The notes under the pieces are model-generated. The model had not been told where the DNA came from. It saw only the letters and a program-made list of their open reading frames with translations, and searched no databases. Source: Kitagawia praeruptora (taxonomy: Eukaryota > Streptophyta > Magnoliopsida > Apiales > Apiaceae). Taken from it: 64,000 bases of DNA. Shown one piece after another: positions 37,640 to 47,254 of the stretch. Made by a program: the position numbers and the translations under genes. The stretch covers positions 7,440,001 through 7,504,000 of the forward strand of contig CM075348.1 of the NCBI GenBank assembly GCA_037693485.1. The letters are read 5' to 3'. Position 1 is the first letter of the stretch, and each line of letters begins with the position of its first letter.

Positions 37640-38591
37640 TGTTGTGGGAGGATTTTAGCACAACAAATTATGAGGCCTCGTGCTGGAATAGCGCCAATAA
37701 ACAAGGAATCGTCCAACCACCCAGAAAGGCTCGTGGTTGATGATCAATGGCTAGCCGCCCGGGAAGGCACACGACTAGGGTTACCGAAGAACACGGGATG
37801 TGGTTCCTCGGAAGGATCGGACTGAATCTACGGGATGAGAGCTCAAGGACCAAATGTTGGCCAGCCAAGAACCCTAATTTGACTGTGTCACACAAGAGTG
37901 CACGCGCTCTAGCTACTCAAGGAGTGTAAAGTGTCGAAGAAGATCCCGTAAACTGCCTACATACCACTATTTATAGTGGATCAAGCCCGAATGTAGTTCT
38001 TGAATGATATGATTGTTTGTTCATGATGAGTTATCCTCTCTCCAGTGGGATAATGACTGTTATTTCTGATCATAATCGAGTATGATGTATAAAATCAGGT
38101 TACCAAGCAGTTTAGGTAACATAAAATGATTATCTCTTGTATTTATCATGACTTTGTATCATTTATCAAGTATATATGACATATATCCTCAAATAACTGA
38201 ATGTTTATCTGTTTGAGAGTGTTTTTAGATGATATAGACGTATTCCTAAAAAATAGGAGGCGTGCCTTATCTGTATTGGCAGCCTAATCAGGCTTCCGGC
38301 GGAAGCTGGGGGTACCGCCCGGTAGCCTGGCTCCGGTACCCCCTCCGGTAACCCCTATCACGGGAGCTACTCTGGAAGCTCTACTGGATGACTGGTAATA
38401 GTTATAGGTTATCCTCAAGGGGATGCCTTGAGACCCTTAGCCATGTGTTCCCGTGCTGCAGCGTACATGGTAACCCCTAGGGCTACCGTAGGCCTCCGGA
38501 AACCTGACAGATTACTCATTCTCTTCATGGATCTGGACCCTAATCCTCTAGTGGGCCTAAATCTAACCCATGCGAGATTTTGGTCACAACA
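37640..38591 (-). repeat. 5' LTR of retroelement 1
   Basis: 952 bp, differing from the other LTR at only two positions seen. The minus strand has the TATA box CTATAAATAG (37967-37976), which would start element transcription toward gag-pol. Confidence 0.96.
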
Positions 38592-38596
38592 AGTAT

Positions 38597-39429
38597 CAAC
38601 CAATCCCTTTGTATTCATGAGGAATCCAACTGCAAGAGGCCAAGAGCCTCTTTAAATGGCACCTTAAAGGCCAGTGACATCGCTATTGTCCCAACAATCT
38701 TGCCAAAACAAACCGTGAATATAACAAGGACTAGCATTGCCCATGACGTTTGTCCACTTAGCAACATTTGTTTTCAATTCACTTGACACGAAGTATAGTG
38801 GAAGCAGAAGGCTCGCTACAATATCCTCAATTTTTTCTATCAAAACCCTTGCAAAAGGATCATCTTTTGGCACTACAATTCCAACAACAAAAGCCCCAAA
38901 CAATGCATTAATCCCTATAGAATCTGTCGCAAGTAACTTGCAGCCAAAACTAACACCAATGTTATGCATATATACAACTCATTCACCGGTTCCCTTTCTA
39001 AATTCTTAGAGCATCTCTAACCATGTAAAATCCTTAGCTAAAAATAATTAAAACATACTATAAATAAAAAAAATATAGAGATTATGTAAAAAAAAAATCA
39101 AGACATTTCCCTTGTCTATATTTTTAGCCAACCTCTGATATTGGCTATATTTGTCGAACCACTAAATACCTATAAGAAGATTCCACATAATCTCTTACCA
39201 TATTCGAAAGATATATTCTATTTATAACAACTTAAAATAATAATAACATACTATTTTTAAAATATAGTCAACTAATATAGCCAGTACCATCGAAGCACAA
39301 CGCCTTACAGATTCACTAAATTTTACATAATCAATATTTTCTATCATTTTACCCAATCATTTTAGTCAACCCCATTAGAGATGCTCTTACGACCCATGAA
39401 TGTAAATATAGGCGCTAATACCAAAAATT
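38597..39429 (-). pseudogene. CHX-type cation/H+ antiporter fragment
   Basis: Minus-strand reading frames match the transmembrane domain of plant CHX monovalent cation/H+ exchangers (CPA2 family). Seen in order: APIFTFMGR (39390-39429), a MITE insertion, then VYICITLVLVLAA, DSIGINALFGAFVVGIVVPK, PFARVLIEKIEDIVASLLLP, LYFVSSELKTNVA, FGKIVGTIAMSLAFKVPFKE and AVGFLMNTKGLVD ending at the retroelement 1 junction. At least three frameshifts separate these blocks. No continuation was found beyond the retroelement, apart from a possible short stretch next to 24738. The known role is K+/cation exchange in endomembranes; this copy is dead. Confidence 0.85.
39009..39386. mobile_element. Tourist-like MITE inside the CHX relic
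   Basis: 378 bp with inverted ends GAGCATCTCTAACC and CCCATTAGAGATGCTC, flanked by TTA at 39006-39008 and 39387-39389. TTA duplications are typical of PIF/Harbinger-derived Tourist MITEs. It splits CHX codons between FMGR and the following conserved block. The interior is AT-rich and noncoding. Confidence 0.8.
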
Positions 39430-39432
39430 TAC

Positions 39433-39812
39433 AGCATGTTTGGCAACATCAACTTAAACAAAAAATGAGCTTTAAGTTGTTTTTGGACTGTTTGGCAACC
39501 ATGACTTTAAGCCGACTTTAAGTTAAAAAACTGCTTTAAGTCAGAAGTTCCATTTAGGTACTTTTGACTTATGACTTATCGAGTTTTTTTTTTTTTACAA
39601 TTCTTGTAAAGTTCAAATATTATGAATTTAAAATTTTTTTAAGTCAACTTTCATTTTAAGTCAAAATTATTAAACCTCCATTTAACTTTAAGCAAAATTA
39701 CCCAAACACTTTCATTCAACTTAAAGCAAACAACTTTACTTTCTCCTTTAAGTTAAAAACACCTCCATTAAGTCAAAAGTAACTTATTTTAAGCAATCCC
39801 AAACACCCTCTT
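39433..39812. mobile_element. AT-rich MITE-like element
   Basis: The left end AGCATGTTTGGCAAC and the right end CCCAAACACCCTCT are imperfect inverted copies (the TGTTTGG word). The inside repeats ACTTTAAGTTAA / TTAAGTCAAAAG words that can fold back. The element at 55678-56083 has the same style of ends. Superfamily not fixed; noncoding. It abuts the CHX relic. Confidence 0.55.
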
Positions 39813-39976
39813 AGTCATCATGAATCCAACACTACAAAGCAAATACATGATGGATGAGATGAAGAACACTGGCTCTGCGGGGCCGATGTCGGAGGAAGAG
39901 TGATGGTGGCCACGGTGGTGGGGGTTAGAGAGAAGGAGAAGAATTGATGTTTTATTATTGTGGATATTATGGTCAT
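39813..39976. other. Unassigned segment between MITE and retroelement 2
   Basis: 164 bp, less AT-rich than its neighbours, and open on the minus strand (His- and Ser-rich, no recognised motif). It could be more of the CHX locus, but I see no clear match. It ends in GTCAT, one copy of the retroelement 2 target duplication. Confidence 0.35.
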
Positions 39977-40628
39977 TGATAATCCTCACGGTCGATTAAT
40001 GGCTTCCGATCACTGTTCCGATCACTATTCCGGGGGTACTTCACCTGAGTTTGGGTATCTGCAAAATAATGCTCGCCCGGGGGTGGTGGCCGTCAAGCAC
40101 CTCCGGTGTGAGAATCAGTAATCGAAATAATAATAACCGAAACGGGTGAAAATATATCTGTGTAAAGGGAGAGAATGGGTAGTAAATTTTGTCTTATTGA
40201 GAATGTATATATCACCTTGTGTGTAGAATGGGGGTATTTATAGGCTAGGTCCTCTAATAACTGTTCACCCACTTGGTGACCCACTTGTTATGCCGTTAAA
40301 GCTACAGTGAGCCACTATTGGAACAGTGATTAGTGTCCCTTTCCCACATACCTCGATTCTAGCACAGCCGCTTTTGTCATAGCTTGAATGCTTTTGTGTC
40401 CCTTTAGTTGCCTTTATGGTCCCCTGCCTTAGTGAGCAAGGTAACAAGATATTTTGCAAATATATTTGTGTGAAGATATTTGTTTGTCAAGTGGATTGCT
40501 TTTAGTAAAGATAATATGAAATGACACATGTGTAATTAATGAGTATTTGTTACAGGTGGATGCGCAATAGCGGACGGCGGGTTGCTCATAGCGGGTGCCC
40601 GCTGTAAGCTTACAGCGGGTACCTATCA
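39977..40628 (-). repeat. 3' LTR of retroelement 2
   Basis: 652 bp, apparently identical to the other LTR. It contains the TATA-like TATTTATAG (40235-40243; CTATAAATA on the minus strand) and, near its right end, the palindromic word CCCGCTGTAAGCTTACAGCGGG. Confidence 0.96.
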
Positions 40629-40645
40629 TTGCCCCCCACTCCTTC
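40629..40645 (-). promoter_or_regulatory. Polypurine tract of retroelement 2
   Basis: The minus strand reads AGAAGGAGTGGGGGGCAA directly up to the LTR edge. It is strongly purine-rich and in the position needed to prime plus-strand synthesis. Confidence 0.75.
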
Positions 40646-40727
40646 TGTGCGGTTTAGCGGACAGGAGGAGGAGAAAGTAAAGATGCCGTTTTGTTTTGAG
40701 AAAATTTTTGAAAATGATACCTTGTGT

Positions 40728-41176
40728 GCCCCCCAAGTGTTGGCGGTCAACACTTAAGAGTTAGAAAAGATTTGTGAAAATATGCCCCCCAAGTGTTGGC
40801 GGACAACACTTAGGAGTTAGAAAAAATTTGTGAAAATATGCCCCCCAAGTGTTGGCGGACAACACTTAGGAGTTAGGAAAGATTTGTGAAAATATGCCCC
40901 CCAAGTGTTGGCGGACAACACTTAGGAGTTAGAAAAAGTTTGTGAAAATATGCCCCCCAAGTGTTGGCGGACAACACTTAGGAGTTAGGAAAGATTTGTG
41001 AAAATATGCCCCCAAAGTGTTGGCGGACAACACTTAGGAGTTAGAAAAAATTTGTGAAAATATGCCCCCCAAGTGTTGGCGGACAACACTTAGGAGTTTA
41101 GAAAAAATTTGTGAAAATATGCCCTCCAAGTGTTGGCGGACAACACTTAGGAGTTAGAAAAAATTTGTGAAATTTT
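40728..41176. repeat. 56-bp tandem array of hairpin units in element 2
   Basis: Eight units, starting at 40728, 40784, 40840, 40896, 40952, 41008, 41064 and 41121. Each contains CCCCCCAAGTGTTGGCGGAC and ends with TTTGTGAAAATAT. The core AAGTGTTG-GCGGA-CAACACTT is a perfect 8-bp inverted repeat with a 5-base loop, repeated eight times (a T replaces the first loop A in unit 1). The array sits between the polypurine tract and the promoter of the antisense gene. It is not CRISPR: units are contiguous, without spacers. Confidence 0.95.
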
Positions 41177-41539
41177 GTGAATTTTTGACAACGGGTTAAT
41201 GTGGTTGACGGGTGTGTTATTTGAAACGTTTTTGTAAGGCTTGTGAATAAATGTAATAATTGGTAATAAATGAGAATTTTGAAATAAATGAGGGAATAAT
41301 ATTAAATGTTAATAATAGGTGAAATGATAAGTTGTAGTTCGTATTAATGAGAAATGACCTTTGGGAGGAAAGAGAATGTACCTTTGTGATGTAATGTGTC
41401 ATGAGTGAGTGGGAAGTTAATGCATAGTGGACAGTTTTGCTGGAAACGAGGCAGTTACTACCGGCTGTAAGAGTGACGTGGACCAATCCTATCCATCCAC
41501 GAAATTTTTGCAAGCTTTTCACCCTTATTACACGCGCCG

Positions 41540-42183
41540 CACGCGTATAAAAGATGGGTTTGTGTATCAATTGTTAAGGTTTTTACTGTCTTTCTTTGCC
41601 TTTTTCTCTCCCTTTTCTTTGTCTTCTTCGAGTACGTTGCTCTCCTTGTACTGGATTTGTCAAGTATTCCTGGCATTGAAGCCATATATAACCGCCTGAT
41701 TTGAGGTAAGATTTCTTTGTAATTTTCTTTTGTGATTTCTGTTTCCTTTCATCATGCAATTTGTCTCTTCATATATAATTGGTTTTGTGTTCATGTTCTT
41801 TGTTTGCATGTTTCGGATATTTGTAAGTGAGAGTCGATTGTGTAACCTGTAAAGGTTTGGAATATGTGATTGTTGGTTGTGTATTTGTTATTGGTGTTTT
41901 GGTGGTTTCAATCCGTTTCCTGAATCGTGTGAAAATAGGTGCATGATTTCGTATTGTTCATAAGGTGTTTGTTTTTTGTATATATATGTGTATATATTCA
42001 TAAGTGTTGTGTATATGGGTTTTAGATTTCTAGGATTTTGTTGTTTGTGGAGGGAATAGAATATGAAATGTTTGTTTCGATTAGAATGGAAAATTGTAGA
42101 AAAAATATGTGTGTACCAGATATTTGTGACGGCCATCTTTGTTGGTAGTGGTAATAGCCGAAAAATTGTGCTTTTGTCTGCAG
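41540..42183 (+). promoter_or_regulatory. Promoter, leader exon and leader intron of element 2 antisense gene
   Basis: A TATA box TATAAAAG lies at about 41546-41553. A leader exon of roughly 130 bases follows, to the donor GAG|GTAAGATTTC near 41705. The intron ends in GTCTGCAG at 42183, so the acceptor directly precedes the ATG at 42184. The intron is T/G-rich, as plant introns are. The + strand orientation is opposite to the element's own LTR transcription. Confidence 0.65.
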
Positions 42184-45100
42184 ATGGGTGATGAATTTGT
42201 TGATCCCGCTACTGGTGAGAAAAGGCCCCTAGTAAACATGTATGGGCGTTGGGCGGACATTGGTCAGCTGGGTTATACAACCGTGTTGCCGAGGAACCGC
42301 TATCAGTTCTTTGAAAGTTGCGAGAGTCTATGGCGGGCGACCAATGTGGTGCCAACCCCTTATTCGAAGGCGGATATGGATGCTGAATTTGCCGAATTTG
42401 CTCATTTGCAACAGGACAGCACATTTAGAGCCGATGACTGGGGTGAGTATGTTGAAAGGATGTTGCGCATTGAAGATGGGTATTTCTGGAGACGGCCGGC
42501 ACCCGGTGAGAAATTATATCATCGTTTTGATGATGATTCTGTCTGCATTCCCCTAAGTCATTTCAGGGCGGGTTTAAGGTTTCCACCTCATAAGTTCTTG
42601 ATGGATCTCTTTCGGTTGTATTTCCGCTGTCCGTTAGCTCAGATGTCTCCCAATTCAATAAGGTCCATTAACTGGTTTATAGCTAGTTGCGAGGCGCTGA
42701 ACAAGCAGCCAACATTTAGGGCTTTCTTCTGTTTGTTTGATGTTAAAGCCAGCCGTGCAAAACCCTTTTATGAGCTACAGTTTGTGAAGTCGAAAACTCA
42801 TATTGGAAAAGCTCTGGATGGGTTCCGCCCATTTGTGTTTCCCAAAGGCATGGCGGGTTGGCAGGAAGAGTTTCTGGTAGTTGGTGGCGGGGAGTTGGCT
42901 TGGCACAAGAATTTTGTGAAGAAAGTGGAGTGTGCGTACAAGACAGACCGTAATCGCCTTAGCCAGGTTGAGATAAACTATTTAGTAAAATTGGTAAAGG
43001 CATTGGGTGAGGTATGGAACGAGGGTAATTTGATTGACCCGGTTGATTTAAGAAGACATTGTTGTAAGTCCTTGTTTTGTCTTTGTTTTTTGGTTTCTTG
43101 TAATGTTCTATATGTGATGTTTTGTCGTGGTTTTCTTTGTAGTGTTGGATCCCCGTAAAGTGGATTTGGAGCCTCATCCCACTTTGTCTATAGAGCAAGA
43201 GGCTAAGATGTATGCTGATTTTATGTTTCTTCAACCGCCCAGACCTAGGCGGGTTCGTGGGATGTTTGCGGCAGAAAACATCATAGATGCCTTTGACCTT
43301 TCAGGGCAAGGTGCCGGTGCAGGGCGGATGGAGCAAGGCGAGCATGAGGAGCCCGTTGTTGCAGAAGAAGAGGTACCTGGTAGTAATGCTGAGTCTGAGC
43401 AAGAAGAAGCCGGAGAAGGTAGATATTCTGAGGATGATTCTTTTTCCGAATTGTTGGGTGATATATCTGCACGGAGAAGGAATGTGCCTTTGGAGTCAAG
43501 TGTGCAAGATGCCCAAGGTGATGGGTATGATGTTGAAGATGAAGTGGAGAGGTCCGCTGAGAGGGGTGAAGATGAGCAATTTGTTGACAGAGATTTTGCT
43601 ATTGATTCTGAGAGTGAAAGTGAAGGTGGTGTTGCTAGGCGGGCCAGTGTGTCGCATACAAGTGGGGCTGTTGGTGAGGGTTCTAGAGTTCGGTTGCCAG
43701 TTGAAGAGTCCGCTAATCAGAGAAAGATTCCTGCTGTAGTTGTGAAACCTGTCACGGTTGTTTCTGGCTCAGGCCAAGTGAGTGTGAATATTGAGCGCGG
43801 CGAGAAAACGCCCGCTGTTAGAGATGAGGAGCCAGTATTGAAAGCAACCGAAGTGACCACAACCGAGAGTCCTGAGATGCCCCTGCGTCGCTCAAAGAGG
43901 AAAATTGTGGCTGAGGCCAGTACCTCTAAACGAAGGCGTATTGAACCTACTAAGGTGGTCGAGCCCGCTGTTGCGGAGAAAGTTGTGATTGAGGAGCCTG
44001 TTGAGAATGAGCCCGTTGATGGTGATAGCGAGGATGAAGATGAAGATTATTGTGAAGGTGATAGTGAAGATGCTTCTGAGAATGAGTCCGAGGATGGTTC
44101 CGAGGGTGAAGGTGATAACGGTGAAGAGAAGATCGTTTTCTACACAAGTAGTGACGACGAGGTAAACGACCTAGAAGTTGGGTCCCGTCCAGGGTATGGT
44201 TTTCTTTTTAAATCTGGGCCCAACACCTTCTCCGTTGATTCTATGACCGATGATGATCTTTTGAGGATGAATGAATTGAGTTGGGAGCGGATGTGCCGTT
44301 TGTCCCAAAAATATGCTGCACGGGTAATTCCTTTGTGTTTGTTCTTTAGACATTTTTGTAGAATTGGTATGAATCCATTCGTTTGTAAGTTGGCTGTTTT
44401 TTGTGTGTTTGCAGAATCAATGTATGTACACTGGGTTGATGGGTCGTGGGAATATGTATCGTGGTAGCAATCTTGCCTTGAAAGAGAGGATCAAAAGGTT
44501 GGAGGAAGAGCTATCCGCTGAGAAGTACTTGAAGAATAATGCTGCCAGGGCTTTACATGAAATCGAGATTGAGAGAAATGATCTTAAAGCCAGCTATGAG
44601 TATAGTGCTGATCTGCGGCGGTTTTTAGCGGAAGATAAGATAGAACTTAAGGCCGCCAATGCTAGCTTGTCTGAACAGGTGAAGAATTTGAGCACCTTAC
44701 TGAAATTTGAGAAAGAACGTGCTGAAGAGGCTGAGGCTCATCTTGATTCTCGTCCAACAGAGGCCAATGCTATTTTGAAGTTTCGGAGTAGTGCCGAGTT
44801 TGCGGAAATTGTGAAGGCTGAGGCTGCCAAGGCTGTTATAGAACGGCAGGAGCCCGCTGAGAATGTGCCTGAGATTGGGCTATTACGAACCGAGATCGCA
44901 AGATTGAAAGCCAAAGTGAAGAAATCAAAGCGTAAAGCCAGAGCCCTGAAAGCCCGCCTAGGGAGAAGCGAAAGAAAGAGTGTTAGGTGCCAGGCTGATG
45001 TGGCCGTTGTTGGACCGGGTGCAGAGACCGCCAATGTGGAGATGGTTGTCATGGATAGCGCTAAGCCCGTTGAGAGCCTTTTAGCAATAGAAGGTGTAAC

Positions 45101-45341
45101 TCCAATGCCGCTAATAGCGGCCGTGCATACTGAGATTACTTCTGAAGTGGATAGCATTATGCAGCCTGTTGATTCTGAAAGGGAGCAAGTGGATATTACT
45201 ATTGGACCTGGGACGGCGGAAGAATCTGATGTTGCGATAGAACCCCTTAGTGCCATAGCCAGTGCGTATGACAGTGAAGATGAAGATACAGAACCGCTAA
45301 GGGGTATAGAGGGTCCCTTGAGCGCATCCCGTTGGGCGTAG
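42184..45341 (+). CDS. Element 2 antisense gene: Transposase_28-like, acidic, coiled-coil protein
   Basis: Three coding exons, all open and joining in frame: 42184-43063, 43143-44323, 44415-45341 (2,988 nt, 995 residues plus TAG). Introns are 79 and 91 bp with GT-AG ends. The ATG is chosen because the leader-intron acceptor abuts it. Residues about 1-300 hold a globular domain (GYTTVLPRNRYQFFESCESL; PLSHFRAGLRFPPHKFLMDL; LAQMSPNSIRSINWFIA) resembling the Transposase_28 family of plant gypsy elements. The middle is highly acidic, with a nuclear-import-like RRSKRKIVAEASTSKRRR. The C-terminal third is a coiled coil (LKERIKRLEEELSAEKYL onward) followed by a basic RLKAKVKKSKRKARALKARL segment. Function unknown; a DNA- or RNA-binding or structural role is only inference. 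Unlike gag-pol of the same element, it shows no lesion. Confidence 0.8.
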
Positions 45342-45703
45342 TTTATTTTTTGTAACTAGCTAAGAACCTTTGTTGGACTTGTTTTGGAATCTCTCTGCGG
45401 GTTTGTCCGCTGTGCGATTGTGAAACATTTCGTGTTGATAATTTTTGTGTTTGTGAATTCGGTATTTTGTTGCGAACCATAACTGGATGTGTGTTTGTTT
45501 TTTTTGTGTCAAAGTATGTAGTAAATAGGTGTGGGAAAATGTTTACCTTGACTTTGAAAATTTGACTGTGGGAGTTTGTTCTCAGCATTTAATATTGCAT
45601 TGGAGTCAAAAGAATTTTGACTGGGCTTTTACTTCAGTCTGCATGGGAACTGTAAATTTTTGACTGGAGATGATTTCACCCTCCGCTCTCTTCTTTTTAC
45701 CTC

Positions 45704-45712
45704 CCTATAAAT
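45704..45712 (+). promoter_or_regulatory. TATA box of the small antisense gene
   Basis: CTATAAATAG sits about 70 bases upstream of the ATG at 45779, suitable for a short 5' leader. It is a second + strand promoter within element 2. Confidence 0.6.
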
Positions 45713-45778
45713 AGGTTGGTTGCTTGTATATGTAGATCATTCCTTGTCCACATTTTCTTGGAAAACCTCTTGTTCGTT

Positions 45779-46090
45779 ATGTCGAAGAAGCTTGCAATTT
45801 CTGATATGGATGACGACTTTACCCCATTTCCATGGGGGCGTGAACTGGCTATATCAGAGTATACAGAAGCCAGCTGGAGAGCTTGGGCAAACATTTGGGA
45901 AGAGGAGGGCGATGCTTATAATGCCGAGGAATGCCGTAAGGCTGCTCGGAAAGCTGCTGCTGCCCGTGCTGCTAAAGAGGCAAAAGATAAGCCAGAGACG
46001 GATGTAATTGACTTCCGTTTCCGAGCTCCTCCTCAGGGTGAAAGCTCCAAGAAAGGTGCAGATGCTAAAGAGGGAGCCCCCCAAGCATGA
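45779..46090 (+). CDS. Small acidic/Ala-rich protein in element 2, unknown function
   Basis: 103 residues from ATG 45779 to TGA 46088-46090. It starts MSKKLAISDMDDDFTPFPWG and continues with a Trp-rich segment (WRAWANIWEEEGDAYNAEEC), an Ala/Arg/Lys helix (RKAARKAAAARAAKEAKDK) and a charged tail. The frame is open further upstream, but the TATA box and leader favour this ATG. A polyadenylation-type AATAAA follows within 55 bases. I recognise no family. It may be a host-derived or element-specific accessory gene. It is separate from the 995-residue gene, which ends 438 bases upstream. Confidence 0.6.
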   Translation: MSKKLAISDMDDDFTPFPWGRELAISEYTEASWRAWANIWEEEGDAYNAEECRKAARKAAAARAAKEAKDKPETDVIDFRFRAPPQGESSKKGADAKEGAPQA

Positions 46091-46138
46091 AGGATTTGTA
46101 GATGTAGGAGTCTATAATCCTTGTAATAACATGCTTGT

Positions 46139-46161
46139 AATAAAATTATTTTATGAATAAA
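46139..46161 (+). terminator. Polyadenylation signals after the small gene
   Basis: Two AATAAA hexamers at 46139-46144 and 46156-46161, about 50-70 bases downstream of the stop, with T-rich sequence after them. They suggest that the + strand transcript ends here, before the 48-bp array. Confidence 0.55.
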
Positions 46162-46640
46162 ATATTCATTCCTCCTTTGCATTCAACTGTTTTCCGTTTT
46201 TGTTCTGCTTTGAATCATATTGCCTTCATATTTATGTAAGCATTCCATTGTAGATTGTTTGTAGTATCCGTCTCTTGGCGGGTTTTTCACCGTAATAAGT
46301 GCCCGTCAAGGGTGCTTTATTATTTCTTGTCGAGAGTTGTAGACTGAAATTCACAGCTGTCTTTATGCCCGTTTAGGGGACTTAACTCTTTCTTGAAGTA
46401 TCGAGTACTTATGCCCTGATATTTTCTTGTCAATTGGCCGTAACAAACATTTTTTGTAACTTCTGTTGTAAGATACCGTCTTTTGTTTGCAGGACTTGTA
46501 AGATGTTGATATCTTTACTAGATTTCTCACTGTAAGTCTGTAGTTGTCCGTTGACGCCCTTAGTAACGTCTGTAAACATTGTTTGTGGGAACTGTCCGTA
46601 GACGAATTGTGTAGATTTGGGATTTGTAATTGTGTAATGG

Positions 46641-47168
46641 TCCGCAGAGGGACTTTGTAATGGTTGCAATTTGTAACTTGTGTAAGTGTCCGCAGAGGGA
46701 CTTTGTAATATTTGCAATGTGTAACTTGTGTAAATGTCCGCAGAGGGACTTTGTAATGGTTGCAATTTGTAACTTGTGTAAATGTCCGCAGAGGGACTGT
46801 GTAATATTTGTAATTTGTAACTTGTGTAAATGTCCGCAGAGGGACTGTGTATTGGTTGCAATTTGTAACTTGTGTAAATGTCCGCAGAGGGACTGTGTAA
46901 TGGTTGCAATTTGTAACTTGTGTAAGTGTCCGCGGAGGGACTTTGTAATGGTTGCAATTTGTAACTTCTGTAAATGTCCGCAGAGGGACTGTGTAATGGT
47001 TGCAATTTGTAACTTGTGTAAGTGTCCGCAGAGGGACTTTGTAATGGTTGCAATTTGTAACTTGTGTAAATGTCCGCAGAGGGACTGTGTAATGGTTGTA
47101 ATTTGTAACTTGTGTAAATGTCCGCAGAGGGACTGTGTAATGGTTGCAATTTGTAACTTGTGTAAAGT
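46641..47168. repeat. 48-bp tandem array in element 2
   Basis: Eleven units at exact 48-bp spacing (46641, 46689, 46737 ... 47121), each with TCCGCAGAGGGACT, then TTGCAATTTGTAACTTGTGT. Since 48 is a multiple of three, both strands stay open for about 190-255 codons with a 16-residue periodicity. These frames are repeat artefacts, not genes. The array separates the 3' ends of the small + strand gene and the minus-strand gag-pol. Confidence 0.95.
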
Positions 47169-47254
47169 AGACAATTTTTTTTGTAAAAGTATTTCATTGA
47201 AAATATAGTTCCCTTTGTTAGAAAGAAAGCAGAGAGAAGAGATCGTCTAACCCT

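Larger units (their letters stand above)
24744..38591 (-). mobile_element. Retroelement 1: complete Tat-type Ty3/gypsy LTR element
   Basis: A 13,848-bp element transcribed leftward. LTRs are 24744-25695 and 37640-38591, both 952 bp, with TGTTGTG...CACAACA ends. A perfect 5-bp target duplication AGTAT lies at 24739-24743 and 38592-38596. Only two differences were seen between the LTRs (in the GCACGTGCTC/GCACGCGCTC word and in TAACCTAAA/TAACATAAA), so insertion is recent. Order along the minus strand: 5' LTR, primer site, gag-PR-RT-RNase H-second RNase H-integrase, a 143-bp tandem array, an opposite-strand spliced gene, polypurine tract, 3' LTR. The double RNase H, large size and extra ORF are known traits of the Tat group. 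It inserted into a CHX antiporter relic. Gag-pol carries three stops and a frameshift, so autonomy is doubtful. Confidence 0.95.

Noticed and set aside
34576..37825. Plus-strand open frames across the element 1 gag-pol region
   Set aside because: Antisense shadows of the conserved gag-pol frame. Unlike the 26953-29535 gene, they have no domain, splice structure or start context.
40728..41176. Regularly repeated hairpin units suggestive of CRISPR
   Set aside because: Units are contiguous with no variable spacers, and the context is a plant retroelement.
46430..47208. Long open frames on both strands (up to 255 codons)
   Set aside because: They are translations of the 48-bp tandem repeat; the unit is a multiple of three, so stops are absent on several frames. 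No start or promoter context.
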